Assembly: GCF_008304605.1 (NCBI RefSeq)
Contig: NZ_PIJY01000016.1
Location: 46,832 to 110,831, forward strand
Direction: 5' to 3'
Length of the DNA: 64,000 bases
Source of the DNA: Oceanobacillus polygoni
Lineage (GTDB): Bacteria > Bacillota > Bacilli > Bacillales > Amphibacillaceae
This document shows, in pieces, positions 1-8,979 of this stretch. Made by a program: the position numbers and the translations under genes. Each line of letters starts with the position of its first letter. The first letter of the stretch is position 1. The notes under the pieces were generated by a model. The model was not told the origin of the DNA and made no database searches. It saw only the letters and a program-made list of their open reading frames with translations.

Positions 1-198
1 TGTTGCATGATGCGGATCTAAAAAGTCTGGATCGTCATTGATACGAACGCGAATTTCCTGTGCTTCAGACGATGATTGTCCAGTTGTTTCACCACTCTTT
101 GCTGTTGAACTATTATCTCCCTCGGAATTTGAACAAGCACCAATTAAAAATAGTACGAAAATCAAAACGAATGATAACCAAAGTTTTCTCTTTAACAC
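1..198 (-). CDS. Peptide ABC transporter substrate-binding lipoprotein (partial, N-terminus)
   Basis: Only the first 66 codons are in the window; the gene runs off the left edge. The product starts with a short positively charged stretch, a hydrophobic segment and a lipobox (LIGAC), then a Ser/Thr-rich linker and the sequence VRINDDPDFLDPHHAT, typical of the mature start of family 5 (OppA/DppA-like) extracellular solute-binding proteins. It would be an external lipoprotein delivering peptides to the permease. The GTG start at 198 is chosen because an AGGGGTGA ribosome site lies 5 to 12 bases upstream, inside the end of the preceding peptidase gene. It is the fourth gene of a minus-strand operon; the permease genes presumably lie outside the window. 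Confidence 0.8.
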   Translation of the reverse strand, partial: MLKRKLWLSFVLIFVLFLIGACSNSEGDNSSTAKSGETTGQSSSEAQEIRVRINDDPDFLDPHHAT

Positions 199-203
199 TG
201 CAT

Positions 204-1181
204 TCACCCCTTATTTTTCTGTATACTGGCATAACATTCCATATGATTAATAGATTCTGCTGCTTTCACAGCTTTTACAATCGCCTTTTCCATTGCTTCA
301 GCTGCCAGCGTCCCTAAGTAATCCACTGGATATTCTTTCGTACCCGTCCCTAACACAAAAATTGTATCGCCATCAAACATGGTGTGAACAGGGAATATTG
401 TTCGTGCTAATGCATTTTGTGTAAGGCTAGCAATCTTCTTAGCCTCAGCTTTTGTTAGTTTTGCATTCATTGCAACAACACCAATTGTTGTGTTTGTTCC
501 TGCTTGAGCTGGGAGAGAGAGGTTCTGTTTTATGTACTCGACACAATTGATGAATACGGACGCATCTGAGTCCCAAGCTCCTGCAAGTATTGTATTTGTA
601 TCCGGATGTTTAATATCACCTACAGCATTTACTGAAACAATCGCTCCGACTATTAAATCAGAAACTCCTTCAAGAGAGGAACTACCTAACCCTGACTTCA
701 TTGCTTTATCTGTGCCAGCTAGTTTTCCTACTGTTGCTCCACAACCGGCACCCACATTTCCCTGAGGAAAATCTCCAACCATAGCTTTTTTAGCAGATTC
801 ATAACCCATTTGAAAATTAGGCCGTACGTTTGGGTCACCAATATCAAGGTCGAAAATAACAGCACTAGGAACAATTGGTATCCTTGCAACGCCAACATGA
901 AGTCCAATATTTTTTTCTTCTAAATAGCTCATTACACCAGACGCTGCTTCTAAACCGTAAGCACTCCCACCAGCCAAGCAAATTGCATGTACTTCTTGAA
1001 TTGCATTAATTGGATCGAGTGCATCCGTTTCCCTTGTGCCAGGAGCAGAACCACGGACATCGACACCGCAACTTGCACCATCTTCAGTTAAAATCGAAGT
1101 GCAACCCGTTAATGCCTCTATATCCTCGACATTACCTACTTTAATACCAGGGACATCTGTGATATTCTCAAATTTCAGCAA
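204..1181 (-). CDS. P1-family (DmpA/NylC-like) N-terminal-nucleophile aminopeptidase
   Basis: About 325 residues. The fold family is recognised from VRGSAPGTRETDALDP near residues 47-62 (numbering from the longer start), the glycine-rich VGAGCGATVGK near 148-158, and TNTTIGVV near 234-241. In this family the precursor cuts itself before a Ser or Thr that becomes the nucleophile; the Asn-Thr pair at 235-236 matches the NylC type of processing site. Members hydrolyse N-terminal residues of peptides, beta-peptides or amide oligomers. A TTG at 1196 overlaps the upstream ATPase stop, but an AAGGTG ribosome site fits the internal TTG at 1181 better. Position between peptide-ABC ATPases and a peptide-binding lipoprotein suggests it hydrolyses an imported peptide or amide. 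Confidence 0.85.
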   Translation of the reverse strand: MLKFENITDVPGIKVGNVEDIEALTGCTSILTEDGASCGVDVRGSAPGTRETDALDPINAIQEVHAICLAGGSAYGLEAASGVMSYLEEKNIGLHVGVARIPIVPSAVIFDLDIGDPNVRPNFQMGYESAKKAMVGDFPQGNVGAGCGATVGKLAGTDKAMKSGLGSSSLEGVSDLIVGAIVSVNAVGDIKHPDTNTILAGAWDSDASVFINCVEYIKQNLSLPAQAGTNTTIGVVAMNAKLTKAEAKKIASLTQNALARTIFPVHTMFDGDTIFVLGTGTKEYPVDYLGTLAAEAMEKAIVKAVKAAESINHMECYASIQKNKG

Positions 1182-1192
1182 ATTAATCACCT

Positions 1193-2212
1193 TCAAATTT
1201 CTACTAAATGATTAGGTTCTCTCTCAATTGTTTGTTCTTCTTCATATAAAAAGCAGGCTACCTGTTGATCCTCATTCTTATCTTTTAATTGTGGGCGTTT
1301 AAGCCTACATATATCCATCGCAAATGGACATCTCGTATGGAAAGCACAGCCAACCGGTGGGTCTACTGGACTTGGTAACTCACCAGAAATCATGATTTCT
1401 TCCCGTTTATTTTCGAAATCAACAACAGGTATGGATGAGAGAAGTGCTTTTGTATATGGGTGCAGTGGATTCTTATAAAGGGATTCTTTGGTACCTATTT
1501 CTACAATTCTCCCTAGATACATGACTGCAACTCGATCACTTATATGTTTAATGACACTCAAATCATGAGAGATAAATAAATAGGTTAAGTGAAATTCATC
1601 TTGTAAATCCATCATAAGATTCAAAACTTGAGATTGGATGGAAACATCCAGAGCACTTACTGGTTCATCTGCAATGATAAATTTGGGGTTAATGGCTAAT
1701 GCTCGAGCAATGCCAATTCGTTGCCGTTGCCCACCTGAAAATTCATGGGGAAATTTTTTTAATGCTTCCTCCGATAAACCGACCTTTTCAATCAATTCTT
1801 TTATTCTATTTTTTCTCTCTATTTTTGATAATCTCGTATGCATTTTAATAGGTTCTTCAATAATCTCTTCAATTCTCATTCGAGGATTGAGTGATCCAAA
1901 TGGATCCTGGAATATCACTTGCATTTGATTTCGAATCACTTGCAGTTCCCTTAATTTTAAGTTTTCGATATGCTGACCTTCGAAAACAATTTCACCCTCC
2001 GTTGGTTCGACTAGCCTTAAAATAGTTCGTCCTAAGGTGGATTTTCCAGAGCCAGATTCTCCAACAATTCCAAGTGTTTCTCCTTTAAAAACGGTTAGAG
2101 TGATATCATCGACTGCTTTTAATACGGTTTTTTTCCGGAGTTTATTTGTTTTTACAGGAAAATAGGTTCTTAAATTAGACACTTCCAGTAATACTTCTTG
2201 TTTCTTCTCCAA
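1193..2212 (-). CDS. Oligopeptide/dipeptide ABC transporter ATP-binding protein (OppF/DppF-like)
   Basis: 339 residues. It binds and hydrolyses ATP on the cytoplasmic face to power peptide uptake. Visible motifs are Walker [10 protein letters not shown] (51-59), signature FSGGQRQR (158-165), Walker B FIIADEP (178-184), and the C-terminal oligo-HPY region with a Cys cluster (CAFHTRCPFAMDIC near 293-306) typical of the peptide branch. The TTG start at 2212 is supported by AAAGGAGGG just upstream. It overlaps the end of the preceding ATPase by 38 bases, so translation is likely coupled. Substrate class is inferred from family and from the adjacent family 5 binding protein. Confidence 0.9.
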   Translation of the reverse strand: MEKKQEVLLEVSNLRTYFPVKTNKLRKKTVLKAVDDITLTVFKGETLGIVGESGSGKSTLGRTILRLVEPTEGEIVFEGQHIENLKLRELQVIRNQMQVIFQDPFGSLNPRMRIEEIIEEPIKMHTRLSKIERKNRIKELIEKVGLSEEALKKFPHEFSGGQRQRIGIARALAINPKFIIADEPVSALDVSIQSQVLNLMMDLQDEFHLTYLFISHDLSVIKHISDRVAVMYLGRIVEIGTKESLYKNPLHPYTKALLSSIPVVDFENKREEIMISGELPSPVDPPVGCAFHTRCPFAMDICRLKRPQLKDKNEDQQVACFLYEEEQTIEREPNHLVEI

Positions 2213-3212
2213 TTTCTTGCCCTCCTTTCATAAAAGGGAGATGGCAACGAACCTGATGCCCATCTGAAATTCGGCCTAACGCTGGTGCAGATTCTCTGCA
2301 AATGTCCATTGCAAATTCACATCGATCAGCAAAGCGACAGCCTTTTGGAAATTTATGTGCAGGAGGGACATTTCCAGGGATGGAAGGTAATCTTCGCGTA
2401 TTTTGTTCCAAGCTCGGAATGGTCCGAAGCAGGGCTGCAGTATACGGATGTTTAGGATTTAAAAATAATTCTTTAACCTGCGCTTCTTCAACAATTTGTC
2501 CACCATACATAACTAGCACGCGATCAGCAGTCTCTGCTACAACCCCCATGTCGTGCGTAATTAATAAAATAGAAGAATTAAACGAGTCTTTCATTTTGAG
2601 CATTAATTTTAATATTTGTGCTTGAACGGTTACGTCTAAAGCAGTTGTCGGCTCATCAGCAATGAGCAATTTTGGATTATTAGACATTGCAATGGCTATC
2701 ATGACACGTTGGCGCATTCCCCCGGATAATTGATGGGGATATTCATGTAATACTTTTTCCGGATTGGCAATCCCAACAAGTTGTAATAGCTCCAGTGCAC
2801 GTTGTTTCGCTTCCTTTTTAGAAATCCGTTGATGGTAGATAATTGATTCTATCAATTGGTTTTCGATCTTAAAGACAGGATCGAGGGATGTCATCGGTTC
2901 TTGGAAAATCATGCCGATATCCTCACCGCGGACTTTTCTCATGTTTTTTTCAGTGTAGCTAAGTAAATCCTGCCCATCCAGTTCAATAGAACCACCGACT
3001 ATTTTTCCGGGTGGGGTGGGAATTAGTCGCATAATGGATAGGGAAGTAACACTTTTACCGCTGCCTGATTCTCCAACTAATGCTACCGTTTCTCCTTTGT
3101 TTATAGAAAAACTGACACCATCAACTGCCTTTGCGATTTTGTCGTGGCCTATTTCAAAATAAACTTTTAGATCCTTTACTTCGAGTAGTTTTTCTTTCCC
3201 TAGTTGTTTCAT
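2175..3212 (-). CDS. Oligopeptide/dipeptide ABC transporter ATP-binding protein (OppD/DppD-like)
   Basis: 345 residues, first gene of the minus-strand peptide-uptake operon. Motifs: Walker A GESGSGKS (47-54), signature LSGGMRQR (162-169), Walker B LLIADEP (182-188), and the C-terminal oligo-HPY segment ([14 protein letters not shown]). It pairs with the following ATPase as the heterodimeric motor of an Opp/Dpp-type importer. ATG at 3212 is preceded by GAGGTGG. The order (two ATPases, peptidase, binding protein) is unusual compared with classical opp operons, where the binding protein leads. Confidence 0.9.
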   Translation of the reverse strand: MKQLGKEKLLEVKDLKVYFEIGHDKIAKAVDGVSFSINKGETVALVGESGSGKSVTSLSIMRLIPTPPGKIVGGSIELDGQDLLSYTEKNMRKVRGEDIGMIFQEPMTSLDPVFKIENQLIESIIYHQRISKKEAKQRALELLQLVGIANPEKVLHEYPHQLSGGMRQRVMIAIAMSNNPKLLIADEPTTALDVTVQAQILKLMLKMKDSFNSSILLITHDMGVVAETADRVLVMYGGQIVEEAQVKELFLNPKHPYTAALLRTIPSLEQNTRRLPSIPGNVPPAHKFPKGCRFADRCEFAMDICRESAPALGRISDGHQVRCHLPFMKGGQEIGEETRSITGSV

Positions 3213-3400
3213 ACTACCACCTCATTCATTTAAGAATTGCAACGCAGCCTTCTGTTAGGACTGTTTACCTATAAAAACTAGGGATTTTCATGAGTTCTTT
3301 TGTTAATTGAATTACTGTTTTTGATCTCTTAAATAAGTATTTGAAGTTTTAAATTTCAAAACATAACCCCTAAATAAAAATTAATAAATATTCAGATATT

Positions 3401-3429
3401 ATTATATAAGATAAATGATATAGAAGTAA
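3401..3429 (-). promoter_or_regulatory. Candidate sigma-A promoter for the peptide-uptake operon
   Basis: On the minus strand TTACTT and TATAAT are separated by 17 bases, about 190 bases upstream of the first ATPase. The -10 is perfect, the -35 is weak. In such AT-rich DNA a chance match is quite possible. Confidence 0.3.
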
Positions 3430-3513
3430 ATTTCAATAGCAATTTACGTGTACTTTATCACCATCTTATTTGAGATCACATGGTAGATTATACTTGCTTT
3501 CAATTCTATATTA

Positions 3514-3528
3514 TTGAAAGCGCTGCCA
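3514..3528. promoter_or_regulatory. Catabolite-responsive element (cre)
   Basis: TTGAAAGCGCTGCCA fits the CcpA consensus WTGNAANCGNWNNCW at every position. It lies about 300 bases upstream of the peptide operon start and about 415 bases upstream of xpaC; on position alone it could serve the peptide operon. CcpA is the global carbon-catabolite regulator of Bacillaceae. Confidence 0.55.
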
Positions 3529-3731
3529 ATAAATGGAAATTTGAACGTTTATTCTAAATATTCTAGTATATGAATTATAATAAATAATTGTAGTCGCTTC
3601 ATTAGACATTTTGTAAAGTGTGTACAAATATATATTAACCTTTTGTATGATACTTGTTTTGAATGGTTTCACTAAAAACTTACGACAAAACTTATGGCAT
3701 ATTTGTTTGGATTTTAAAAAATTGAAACCTA

Positions 3732-3759
3732 TTGCGACTCTCTGACGTAATAGTATAAT
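3732..3759 (+). promoter_or_regulatory. Candidate sigma-A promoter of xpaC-telA
   Basis: TTGCGA, 16 bases, TATAAT. A transcript from here would have a leader of about 180 bases before xpaC, crossing the possible mobile-element remnant near 3793-3848. Confidence 0.45.
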
Positions 3760-3943
3760 AGTAGGGGAATGAATTTATTAAACGATTGCCTTTAGAGGTA
3801 GTTCAAAAAGTCTGGTGAAAATGACACTTCGAAGTTAGCACATATTGTGGAACCCTGGTACGGGGAACTGTTCCGTCACAAACGTATTGTTCTTTTCATC
3901 TTTTTTTTGATTTCGTTCTATTAGGGATTTTATATAGGAGTTG

Positions 3944-4594
3944 ATGGATTTGAGGGCGTTTTTACAATTTATTATTCAATCCATGCTTGGCTTTATGGGT
4001 ACTGTATTAACTTGGCTAGTTGGCTTTTTTGCATTTAGTCAAACCTTCTTAGTATCAAGTTTGATTGCGATAGGGGGAGGAATTATGTTTTTCATTACTT
4101 CCAAGCAAATTTTAAATTATCGATATGTGAAAAGGAATGGGTTAACAAGAAGAGAGTACAAATTTATCGAATCGAATTTGAAAGAAGCAAAGCAAAAGGT
4201 GTCCCGTTTGCAAAAAGCATTATTTCGAGTTCGGACACTTCAGGATGCCAAACGAAATTTGGAAATTGCACGTACAGCTCAAAAAATATATGTAAATGCA
4301 AAGCGTGATCCGAATCGTTTTTACCAAGCGGAAGGCTTTTTCTATAATCATTTGGATTCGCTTGTTGAACTAGCAGAAAAATACGCATTCTTGGCTTCAC
4401 AGCCTGCTAAAACTCGAGAAATGGAAAGTTCACTAAGGGAAACACGTCAAACCATTACAACCCTTGGAGAAACGATAAGAAAGGATTTACATGTTATGCT
4501 TAACGATGATATGGATACGTTACATTTCGAACTCGATGTTGCGAAACAGTCCATTCATCGAATGAATAAGAACAACAAGGGGATGATGAAATGA
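3944..4594 (+). CDS. xpaC: XpaC-like membrane protein
   Basis: About 216 residues. Two closely spaced hydrophobic segments (about 13-31 and 35-53) precede a long charged, helical cytoplasmic part rich in Lys, Arg and Glu that probably forms coiled coil. This matches XpaC, named in Bacillus subtilis for hydrolysis of the dye substrate 5-bromo-4-chloro-3-indolyl phosphate; its real role is not settled. An AGGAG at 3936-3940 lies very close to TTG 3941 and ATG 3944; ATG is preferred. The end overlaps the TelA-family start by four bases (ATGA), the same pairing as xpaC-yaaN of B. subtilis, so the two products likely act together. Confidence 0.8.
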   Translation: MDLRAFLQFIIQSMLGFMGTVLTWLVGFFAFSQTFLVSSLIAIGGGIMFFITSKQILNYRYVKRNGLTRREYKFIESNLKEAKQKVSRLQKALFRVRTLQDAKRNLEIARTAQKIYVNAKRDPNRFYQAEGFFYNHLDSLVELAEKYAFLASQPAKTREMESSLRETRQTITTLGETIRKDLHVMLNDDMDTLHFELDVAKQSIHRMNKNNKGMMK

Positions 4595-5769
4595 GTGAAC
4601 ATAATCAACATAAACCTTCACAAGCAATTGATGATATATTAGCAAATCCATTTGGGAGCGAGAGCAAACTCCCGTCATCAAAATCGTCATCAGAAACAGT
4701 AGCACATCAGGAAACAGATAAGCCTGAGAAATTGATTCATACATTATCGAAAGAAAATCAAGAAAGAGCGATACAATTGGCAGATCAAATTGATCCCAAA
4801 AATAACGGGTCGATTGCACAATATGGAACAGAGGCACAGTCGAAGCTATTGAATTTTTCACATGGAATGCTGGATCATGTGCAAAAACAGGACGTTGGCG
4901 AGATTGGTTCGATTTTAAGTGATTTAATGAAGAAGCTTGAGCAAGTTAATCCAGACGAGCTGCGACCAGAAAAACGTGGCTTGCTTTCTCGAATGTTTGG
5001 TAAAATTTCCGGTACGGTAAATGAAATTTTATCGAAGTATCAAAAGACAGGTGCTCAAATCGATCGTATTCGAGTGAAGCTAGATCGAAGTAAAGATGCA
5101 TTGATTACAGATAATGGTATGCTGGAACAGCTATTTGATCAAAATAGAGATTATTATGATGCATTGAATATTTATATTGCCGCCGGTGAAGTGAAACTGG
5201 AAGAAATGGAAACAACATTAATTCCGGAATTAAAGCGAAAAGCAGAAATAAATCAAAGCCAAATGGATTTTCAAGAAGTGAATGATCTCATGCAATTTGC
5301 TGATCGTTTGGAGAAGCGGACGCATGATTTGAAATTAAGCAGACAAATTACGATGCAAACTGCTCCACAAATTCGTTTGATTCAAAATACCAATCAAGCG
5401 CTTGTCGAAAAAATTCAATCGTCTATCTTAACAGCTATTCCATTATGGAAAAATCAAGTTGCGATTGCATTAACGTTATTACGTCAGCGCAATGCGGTAG
5501 AAGCGCAAAAACAAGTATCGAAAACAACAAATGAATTATTGCTGAAAAACGCAGAAATGTTAAAAACGAATACGATTGAAACAGCGAAAGAGAATGAACG
5601 CGGTCTCGTTGATATTGATACGTTAAAACAAACACAGGAGCATTTAGTTTCTACGATTGAGGAAACGATTCAAATTCAAACTGAGGGACGGTCAAAGCGA
5701 AATCAAGCAGAGCAAGAGCTAAAAGGCATGGAAGAAGAATTGAAGCAGAAATTACTAGAATTGCGATAA
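4591..5769 (+). CDS. TelA/YaaN-family toxic-anion-resistance protein
   Basis: 392 residues, close to the usual length of YaaN/TelA proteins. No signal peptide or membrane segment. After a low-complexity Ser/Lys-rich N-terminus (to about 60), the rest is almost entirely long amphipathic helices (for example near 130-260 and 330-392), giving an elongated coiled-coil protein. Family members are linked to resistance to tellurite and other stresses, but the mechanism is unknown. It is translationally coupled to the membrane protein upstream and followed by a strong terminator, so the unit is bicistronic. Confidence 0.85.
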   Translation: MSEHNQHKPSQAIDDILANPFGSESKLPSSKSSSETVAHQETDKPEKLIHTLSKENQERAIQLADQIDPKNNGSIAQYGTEAQSKLLNFSHGMLDHVQKQDVGEIGSILSDLMKKLEQVNPDELRPEKRGLLSRMFGKISGTVNEILSKYQKTGAQIDRIRVKLDRSKDALITDNGMLEQLFDQNRDYYDALNIYIAAGEVKLEEMETTLIPELKRKAEINQSQMDFQEVNDLMQFADRLEKRTHDLKLSRQITMQTAPQIRLIQNTNQALVEKIQSSILTAIPLWKNQVAIALTLLRQRNAVEAQKQVSKTTNELLLKNAEMLKTNTIETAKENERGLVDIDTLKQTQEHLVSTIEETIQIQTEGRSKRNQAEQELKGMEEELKQKLLELR

Positions 5770-5816
5770 GATATCTTGGAGTGAGAGGAATTTGGATTTC
5801 TTGAATTCCATTAAAT

Positions 5817-5856
5817 AAAAGCTGTTGGTTTTAATAAAATCAACAGCTTTTGTTTG
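5817..5856. terminator. Rho-independent terminator after the TelA gene
   Basis: AAAAGCTGTTG pairs with CAACAGCTTTT around a short AT loop, followed by TGTTT. A-rich and T-rich flanks could let it work for both the TelA gene and the convergent regulator. Confidence 0.8.
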
Positions 5857-5948
5857 GCAAAAGTAGGGTATTTTGAAAGACCGTTTAAGACAGTTCAACT
5901 TATGGAGAAGGGTTATATTAAAATTGGCAAAAGCTCTATAATTGCCGA

Positions 5949-6497
5949 CTATTTCTCTTTTGGGACATAGTTAAATACTTCTCCACTATCAAAAAATTCA
6001 ACTAAACGGTTGAGCCAGTCATAATAGTTCAGCCATTCTTTTGTTTCGTTTAATAGGTCATTGATCTTAGCTTCGGTTTCTTCATTTATTGTTTCGTTCT
6101 CAAGGAGATTTGCTAATTCAGCAGATAGTTTTTTACCAACCAATCTATTTCGCTTAATTACGCGTTGCCATCCCGATGTAAATAAGGAAATAAAGGTCTG
6201 ATAATAATCCTGCTCGACATTATAAATGTCTTTGCGAACTCCCTTTTCAAAGACTTTCTCGGCAATATTATGATCAACCATTTCACGTACAACTTGACTC
6301 ATTCTCGTTTTGCTCATTCCTGTAGCTTCAGATAGCTCATCCAGTGTCATTGGATTTCTATTAATATAAATAATCCCCAACACTCTGCCGACAGTTGTTG
6401 AAATGCCATACATCCGCATATTATCCGCGATATTTTCAATAAATTTATCTTCAATTTGCATCATTTTTAAAGATGCCTTTTCTTCCAATAGGCTCAC
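5949..6497 (-). CDS. GbsR/OpcR-like MarR-type transcriptional regulator
   Basis: Up to 182 residues. A winged-helix domain (about 35-100) contains LDELSEATGMSKTRMSQVV as the likely recognition helix region; the C-terminal part is helical and ends with a Trp/Tyr-rich segment (WLNYYDWLNRLVEFF). Length and layout match GbsR and OpcR, which control choline and glycine-betaine genes in Bacillus. No betaine genes are nearby; instead it diverges from a 5-oxoproline cluster, with a perfect inverted repeat between them. The GTG at 6497 has poor spacing to a ribosome site; TTG at 6488 behind AGGTGAG may be the true start. Effector unknown. Confidence 0.8.
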   Translation of the reverse strand: MSLLEEKASLKMMQIEDKFIENIADNMRMYGISTTVGRVLGIIYINRNPMTLDELSEATGMSKTRMSQVVREMVDHNIAEKVFEKGVRKDIYNVEQDYYQTFISLFTSGWQRVIKRNRLVGKKLSAELANLLENETINEETEAKINDLLNETKEWLNYYDWLNRLVEFFDSGEVFNYVPKEK

Positions 6498-6642
6498 CTA
6501 CCAATTTTCAACTTTCTTAAGCCACTTTACCACAGAATATAAAAAAATAAAACTCCTATAATAGAGCGTAAAATAGAGAAAATCTAAGAATTTATAAGGA
6601 AGCATTAGCTTATACTAAGTGTGATCAATATTGTATATAAAA

Positions 6643-6677
6643 AATTTAAACTTTATTCTGTTTATAAAGTTTAAATT
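6643..6677. promoter_or_regulatory. Perfect 14-bp inverted repeat, candidate operator
   Basis: AATTTAAACTTTAT and its exact reverse complement ATAAAGTTTAAATT are separated by 7 bases. The repeat sits between the GbsR-like gene and the NRAMP-like gene, about 145 bases from the former. No run of T follows that would mark a terminator. It is the obvious candidate binding site for the divergent regulator. Confidence 0.5.
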
Positions 6678-6860
6678 GTATGTAAACAATAAATTTTTAA
6701 AATATCTAATGTTAGTTTGCCTCATCATAATAACTATATACTTGACAATTTCACATGGGGAAAAATGAGTTATATTGTTCATTTTTTTACAGCTACAACA
6801 ACAACTTTTAATCTATATTTACCGAATAATTACTTCATGAGTTATCAAAAATACGTTTTG

Positions 6861-6869
6861 TGCTATAAT
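6861..6869 (+). promoter_or_regulatory. Extended -10 promoter of the 5-oxoproline cluster
   Basis: TGCTATAAT carries both the TG extension and a perfect -10. No good -35 is seen, as expected for an extended -10 promoter. The start of the NRAMP-like gene is about 75 bases downstream. Confidence 0.5.
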
Positions 6870-6943
6870 AATAAAATCTTTCATTCATCCATTCGATAAG
6901 TGACAATCAATCTGAGCGTATTTCAACATAGGAGAGTGACATC

Positions 6944-8170
6944 ATGACAGATAAAAATAGAGGTCATCAAGTGATGACAGAGAAAGATAAGAAAAGCAGA
7001 AGAAATTCGTTAATTGGCGCTGCTTTCTTAATGGCTACTTCAGCAGTCGGCCCAGGATTTTTAACGCAAACTGCGTATTTTACAGAAGCACTATTGGCTA
7101 GTTTTGGCTTTGTTATTTTAGCTTCGATCATATTAGACATCGGTGCACAGTTAAATGTTTGGAGAATTATTGCAGTTTCCAAAATGCGTGGTCAGGAGAT
7201 TGCCAATGCAGTTTTACCAGGGTTAGGCTTTGTTGTAGCGCTATTCATTGTGATTGGTGGAATAGCGTTTAATATTGGTAATATTGGTGGATCGGGTCTT
7301 GGAATCAATGTAATGATGGGAATTGATCCGAGAATCGGTGCTGTTATCACAGCAGGAATTGCCATTTTTGTATTTTTATCAAAAGAAGCAGGAGCAGCTA
7401 TGGACCAAGTTGTGAAATGGCTTGGGGCATTGCTTATTCTCCTTATTGCATATGTAATGTTTGTTAGTCAACCACCGGTTGGCGAAGCAATTTATCGATC
7501 CTTCGTACCTTTGGAGCTTGATGTTTATGCGATTATCACGATCGTTGGTGGTACAGTAGGTGGGTACATAACATTCTCTGGTGGACACCGTTTATTGGAT
7601 GCGGGTATTTCAGGTAAGGAAAGCATACCTGAAGTAAATCGAACATCCATCATGGGAATTCTAATTGCTTCCACTATACGGATTTTACTATTCTTAGCAG
7701 TGCTTGGTGTTGTTTCAGCTGGTGTATCCCTTGACCCGGATAACCCTGCTGCAACTGTTTTCCAATATGCGGCAGGTGAATTCGGCTATCGTATGTTTGG
7801 ACTTGTACTTTGGGTAGCAGCGATTACTTCTGTTATCGGTGCAGCCTATACATCTGTATCATTCTTACGGACTTTTCACAAAAAAATTGACCAATATTAT
7901 CGCTATTGGATAATTGGTTTTATTTTATTTTCAACCATAGTCTTTGTATTCATTGGACAGGCTGTTACATTACTCGTATTAGCTGGTGCCCTAAATGGTT
8001 TAATTTTGCCATTAACACTAGGATCTATTTTACTAGCTGCACACAATACAAAGATTGTCGGTGATTATAAGCACCCTGTCTGGTTGACGGTTTTTGGTGT
8101 GATTATTGTTGTATTGACAACATTCCTTGGAATCAGAACACTAATTCAAACATTACCACAGTTGTTCTAG
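6944..8170 (+). CDS. ycsG: NRAMP-related permease (YcsG-like)
   Basis: 408 residues with about 11 hydrophobic segments. It aligns by eye with NRAMP transporters and with YcsG of the B. subtilis ycsF-kip operon. The first-helix motif DPGN of true metal transporters reads GPGFLTQ (about 36-42) and the sixth-helix MPH region reads SGGHRL (about 218-223), so the metal ligands are missing. Together with the downstream pxpBAC and ycsI genes this suggests transport of an organic molecule such as 5-oxoproline rather than a metal; that is inference. ATG at 6944 follows GGAGAG with good spacing. First gene of the cluster. Confidence 0.85.
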   Translation: MTDKNRGHQVMTEKDKKSRRNSLIGAAFLMATSAVGPGFLTQTAYFTEALLASFGFVILASIILDIGAQLNVWRIIAVSKMRGQEIANAVLPGLGFVVALFIVIGGIAFNIGNIGGSGLGINVMMGIDPRIGAVITAGIAIFVFLSKEAGAAMDQVVKWLGALLILLIAYVMFVSQPPVGEAIYRSFVPLELDVYAIITIVGGTVGGYITFSGGHRLLDAGISGKESIPEVNRTSIMGILIASTIRILLFLAVLGVVSAGVSLDPDNPAATVFQYAAGEFGYRMFGLVLWVAAITSVIGAAYTSVSFLRTFHKKIDQYYRYWIIGFILFSTIVFVFIGQAVTLLVLAGALNGLILPLTLGSILLAAHNTKIVGDYKHPVWLTVFGVIIVVLTTFLGIRTLIQTLPQLF

Positions 8171-8242
8171 TGAAGGGTATTTCTATAAGTTTAAATTTCG
8201 GGTTTTAAACAAAAATTGATTAATTTTAATGGTGGGATACGT

Positions 8243-8965
8243 ATGTTTCAAATAAGTGCTTACGGTGATACAGGATTACGGATCCAGTTTGGAGAACATA
8301 TATCAAAAGAAACGAACCAACAAATCCGTAGCTTTTGTATGTTATTAGAAAAGGAAAAAATACCAGGTGTTATCGAGTGGATTCCAACGTATACAGCAGT
8401 TACGATTGTATATGATCCATGTACGGTTTTATATAAAGCATTAATAATTCAAATGGAGAAGTTACAAAATAGACTTTCAGCTATGGAACTTCCACCTGCA
8501 GAAATCATGCATATACCAGTTTGCTATGGAGGGGAAAAAGGGCCGGATTTAGCAACAGTTGCCAACCTGCATAATCTTGATGAATCACAAGTGGTTTCGA
8601 CGCATTCAAGTGCGGAATACCTAATTTATATGATGGGTTTCATCCCAGGGTTTGCTTATCTCGGGGGAATGTCGGAGGAGATTGCAACACCAAGACTTGA
8701 AAGTCCACGTTCAGCAATTCCGGCTGGATCTGTAGGGATTGCAGGTGAACAAACTGGGATTTATCCACTTGAATCGCCAGGGGGCTGGCAGATTATTGGA
8801 AGAACACCTATAAAATTATATGATCCGAACAGTCTATCTCCAATTCTTTTGCGAGCAGGTAATTATATTCGTTTTATACCAATTAGTGAGGAAGAATATG
8901 AAGTGATTAAACAGGAAGTAGATGAAGGAACGTATATTCCTTATGTAGAGGCATTTGAGGAATAA
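8243..8965 (+). CDS. pxpB: 5-oxoprolinase subunit B
   Basis: 240 residues, the same length as B. subtilis KipI. PxpB with PxpA and PxpC forms the ATP-dependent 5-oxoprolinase that opens pyroglutamate to glutamate. Recognised by the cyclophilin-like C-terminal half with GFIPGFAYLGG and the ESPRSAIPAGSVGIAG and YPLESPGGWQIIGRTP signatures. In B. subtilis the same protein (KipI) also inhibits the sporulation kinase KinA. ATG at 8243 with GGTGGG upstream is preferred over upstream in-frame starts. The next gene follows after 14 bases. Confidence 0.92.
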   Translation: MFQISAYGDTGLRIQFGEHISKETNQQIRSFCMLLEKEKIPGVIEWIPTYTAVTIVYDPCTVLYKALIIQMEKLQNRLSAMELPPAEIMHIPVCYGGEKGPDLATVANLHNLDESQVVSTHSSAEYLIYMMGFIPGFAYLGGMSEEIATPRLESPRSAIPAGSVGIAGEQTGIYPLESPGGWQIIGRTPIKLYDPNSLSPILLRAGNYIRFIPISEEEYEVIKQEVDEGTYIPYVEAFEE

Positions 8966-8979
8966 GGAGGTTTTAGAGC

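Larger units (their letters stand above)
3213..3943. other. Intergenic region between divergent operons
   Basis: About 730 AT-rich bases between the minus-strand peptide operon and plus-strand xpaC. No convincing gene. It holds a candidate minus-strand promoter (3401-3429), a perfect cre match (3514-3528) and a candidate plus-strand promoter (3732-3759). Around 3793-3848 a GTTCAAAAAGTC-type sequence resembles the ends of mobile-element remnants common in Bacillaceae, seen here only once, so that reading is weak. Confidence 0.6.
6498..6943. other. Divergent intergenic region with inverted repeat and promoter
   Basis: 446 bases, very AT-rich, no supported gene. It contains the inverted repeat at 6643-6677 and an extended -10 promoter at 6861-6869 reading into the NRAMP-like gene. 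Confidence 0.6.

Noticed and set aside
6717..6899. 60-codon open frame in the gap before the NRAMP-like gene
   Set aside because: No ribosome site, very AT-rich, overlaps the extended -10 promoter; no protein-like pattern.
6944..8170. Manganese/iron transporter call for the NRAMP-like protein
   Set aside because: Both metal-ligand motifs are missing and the neighbours handle 5-oxoproline.
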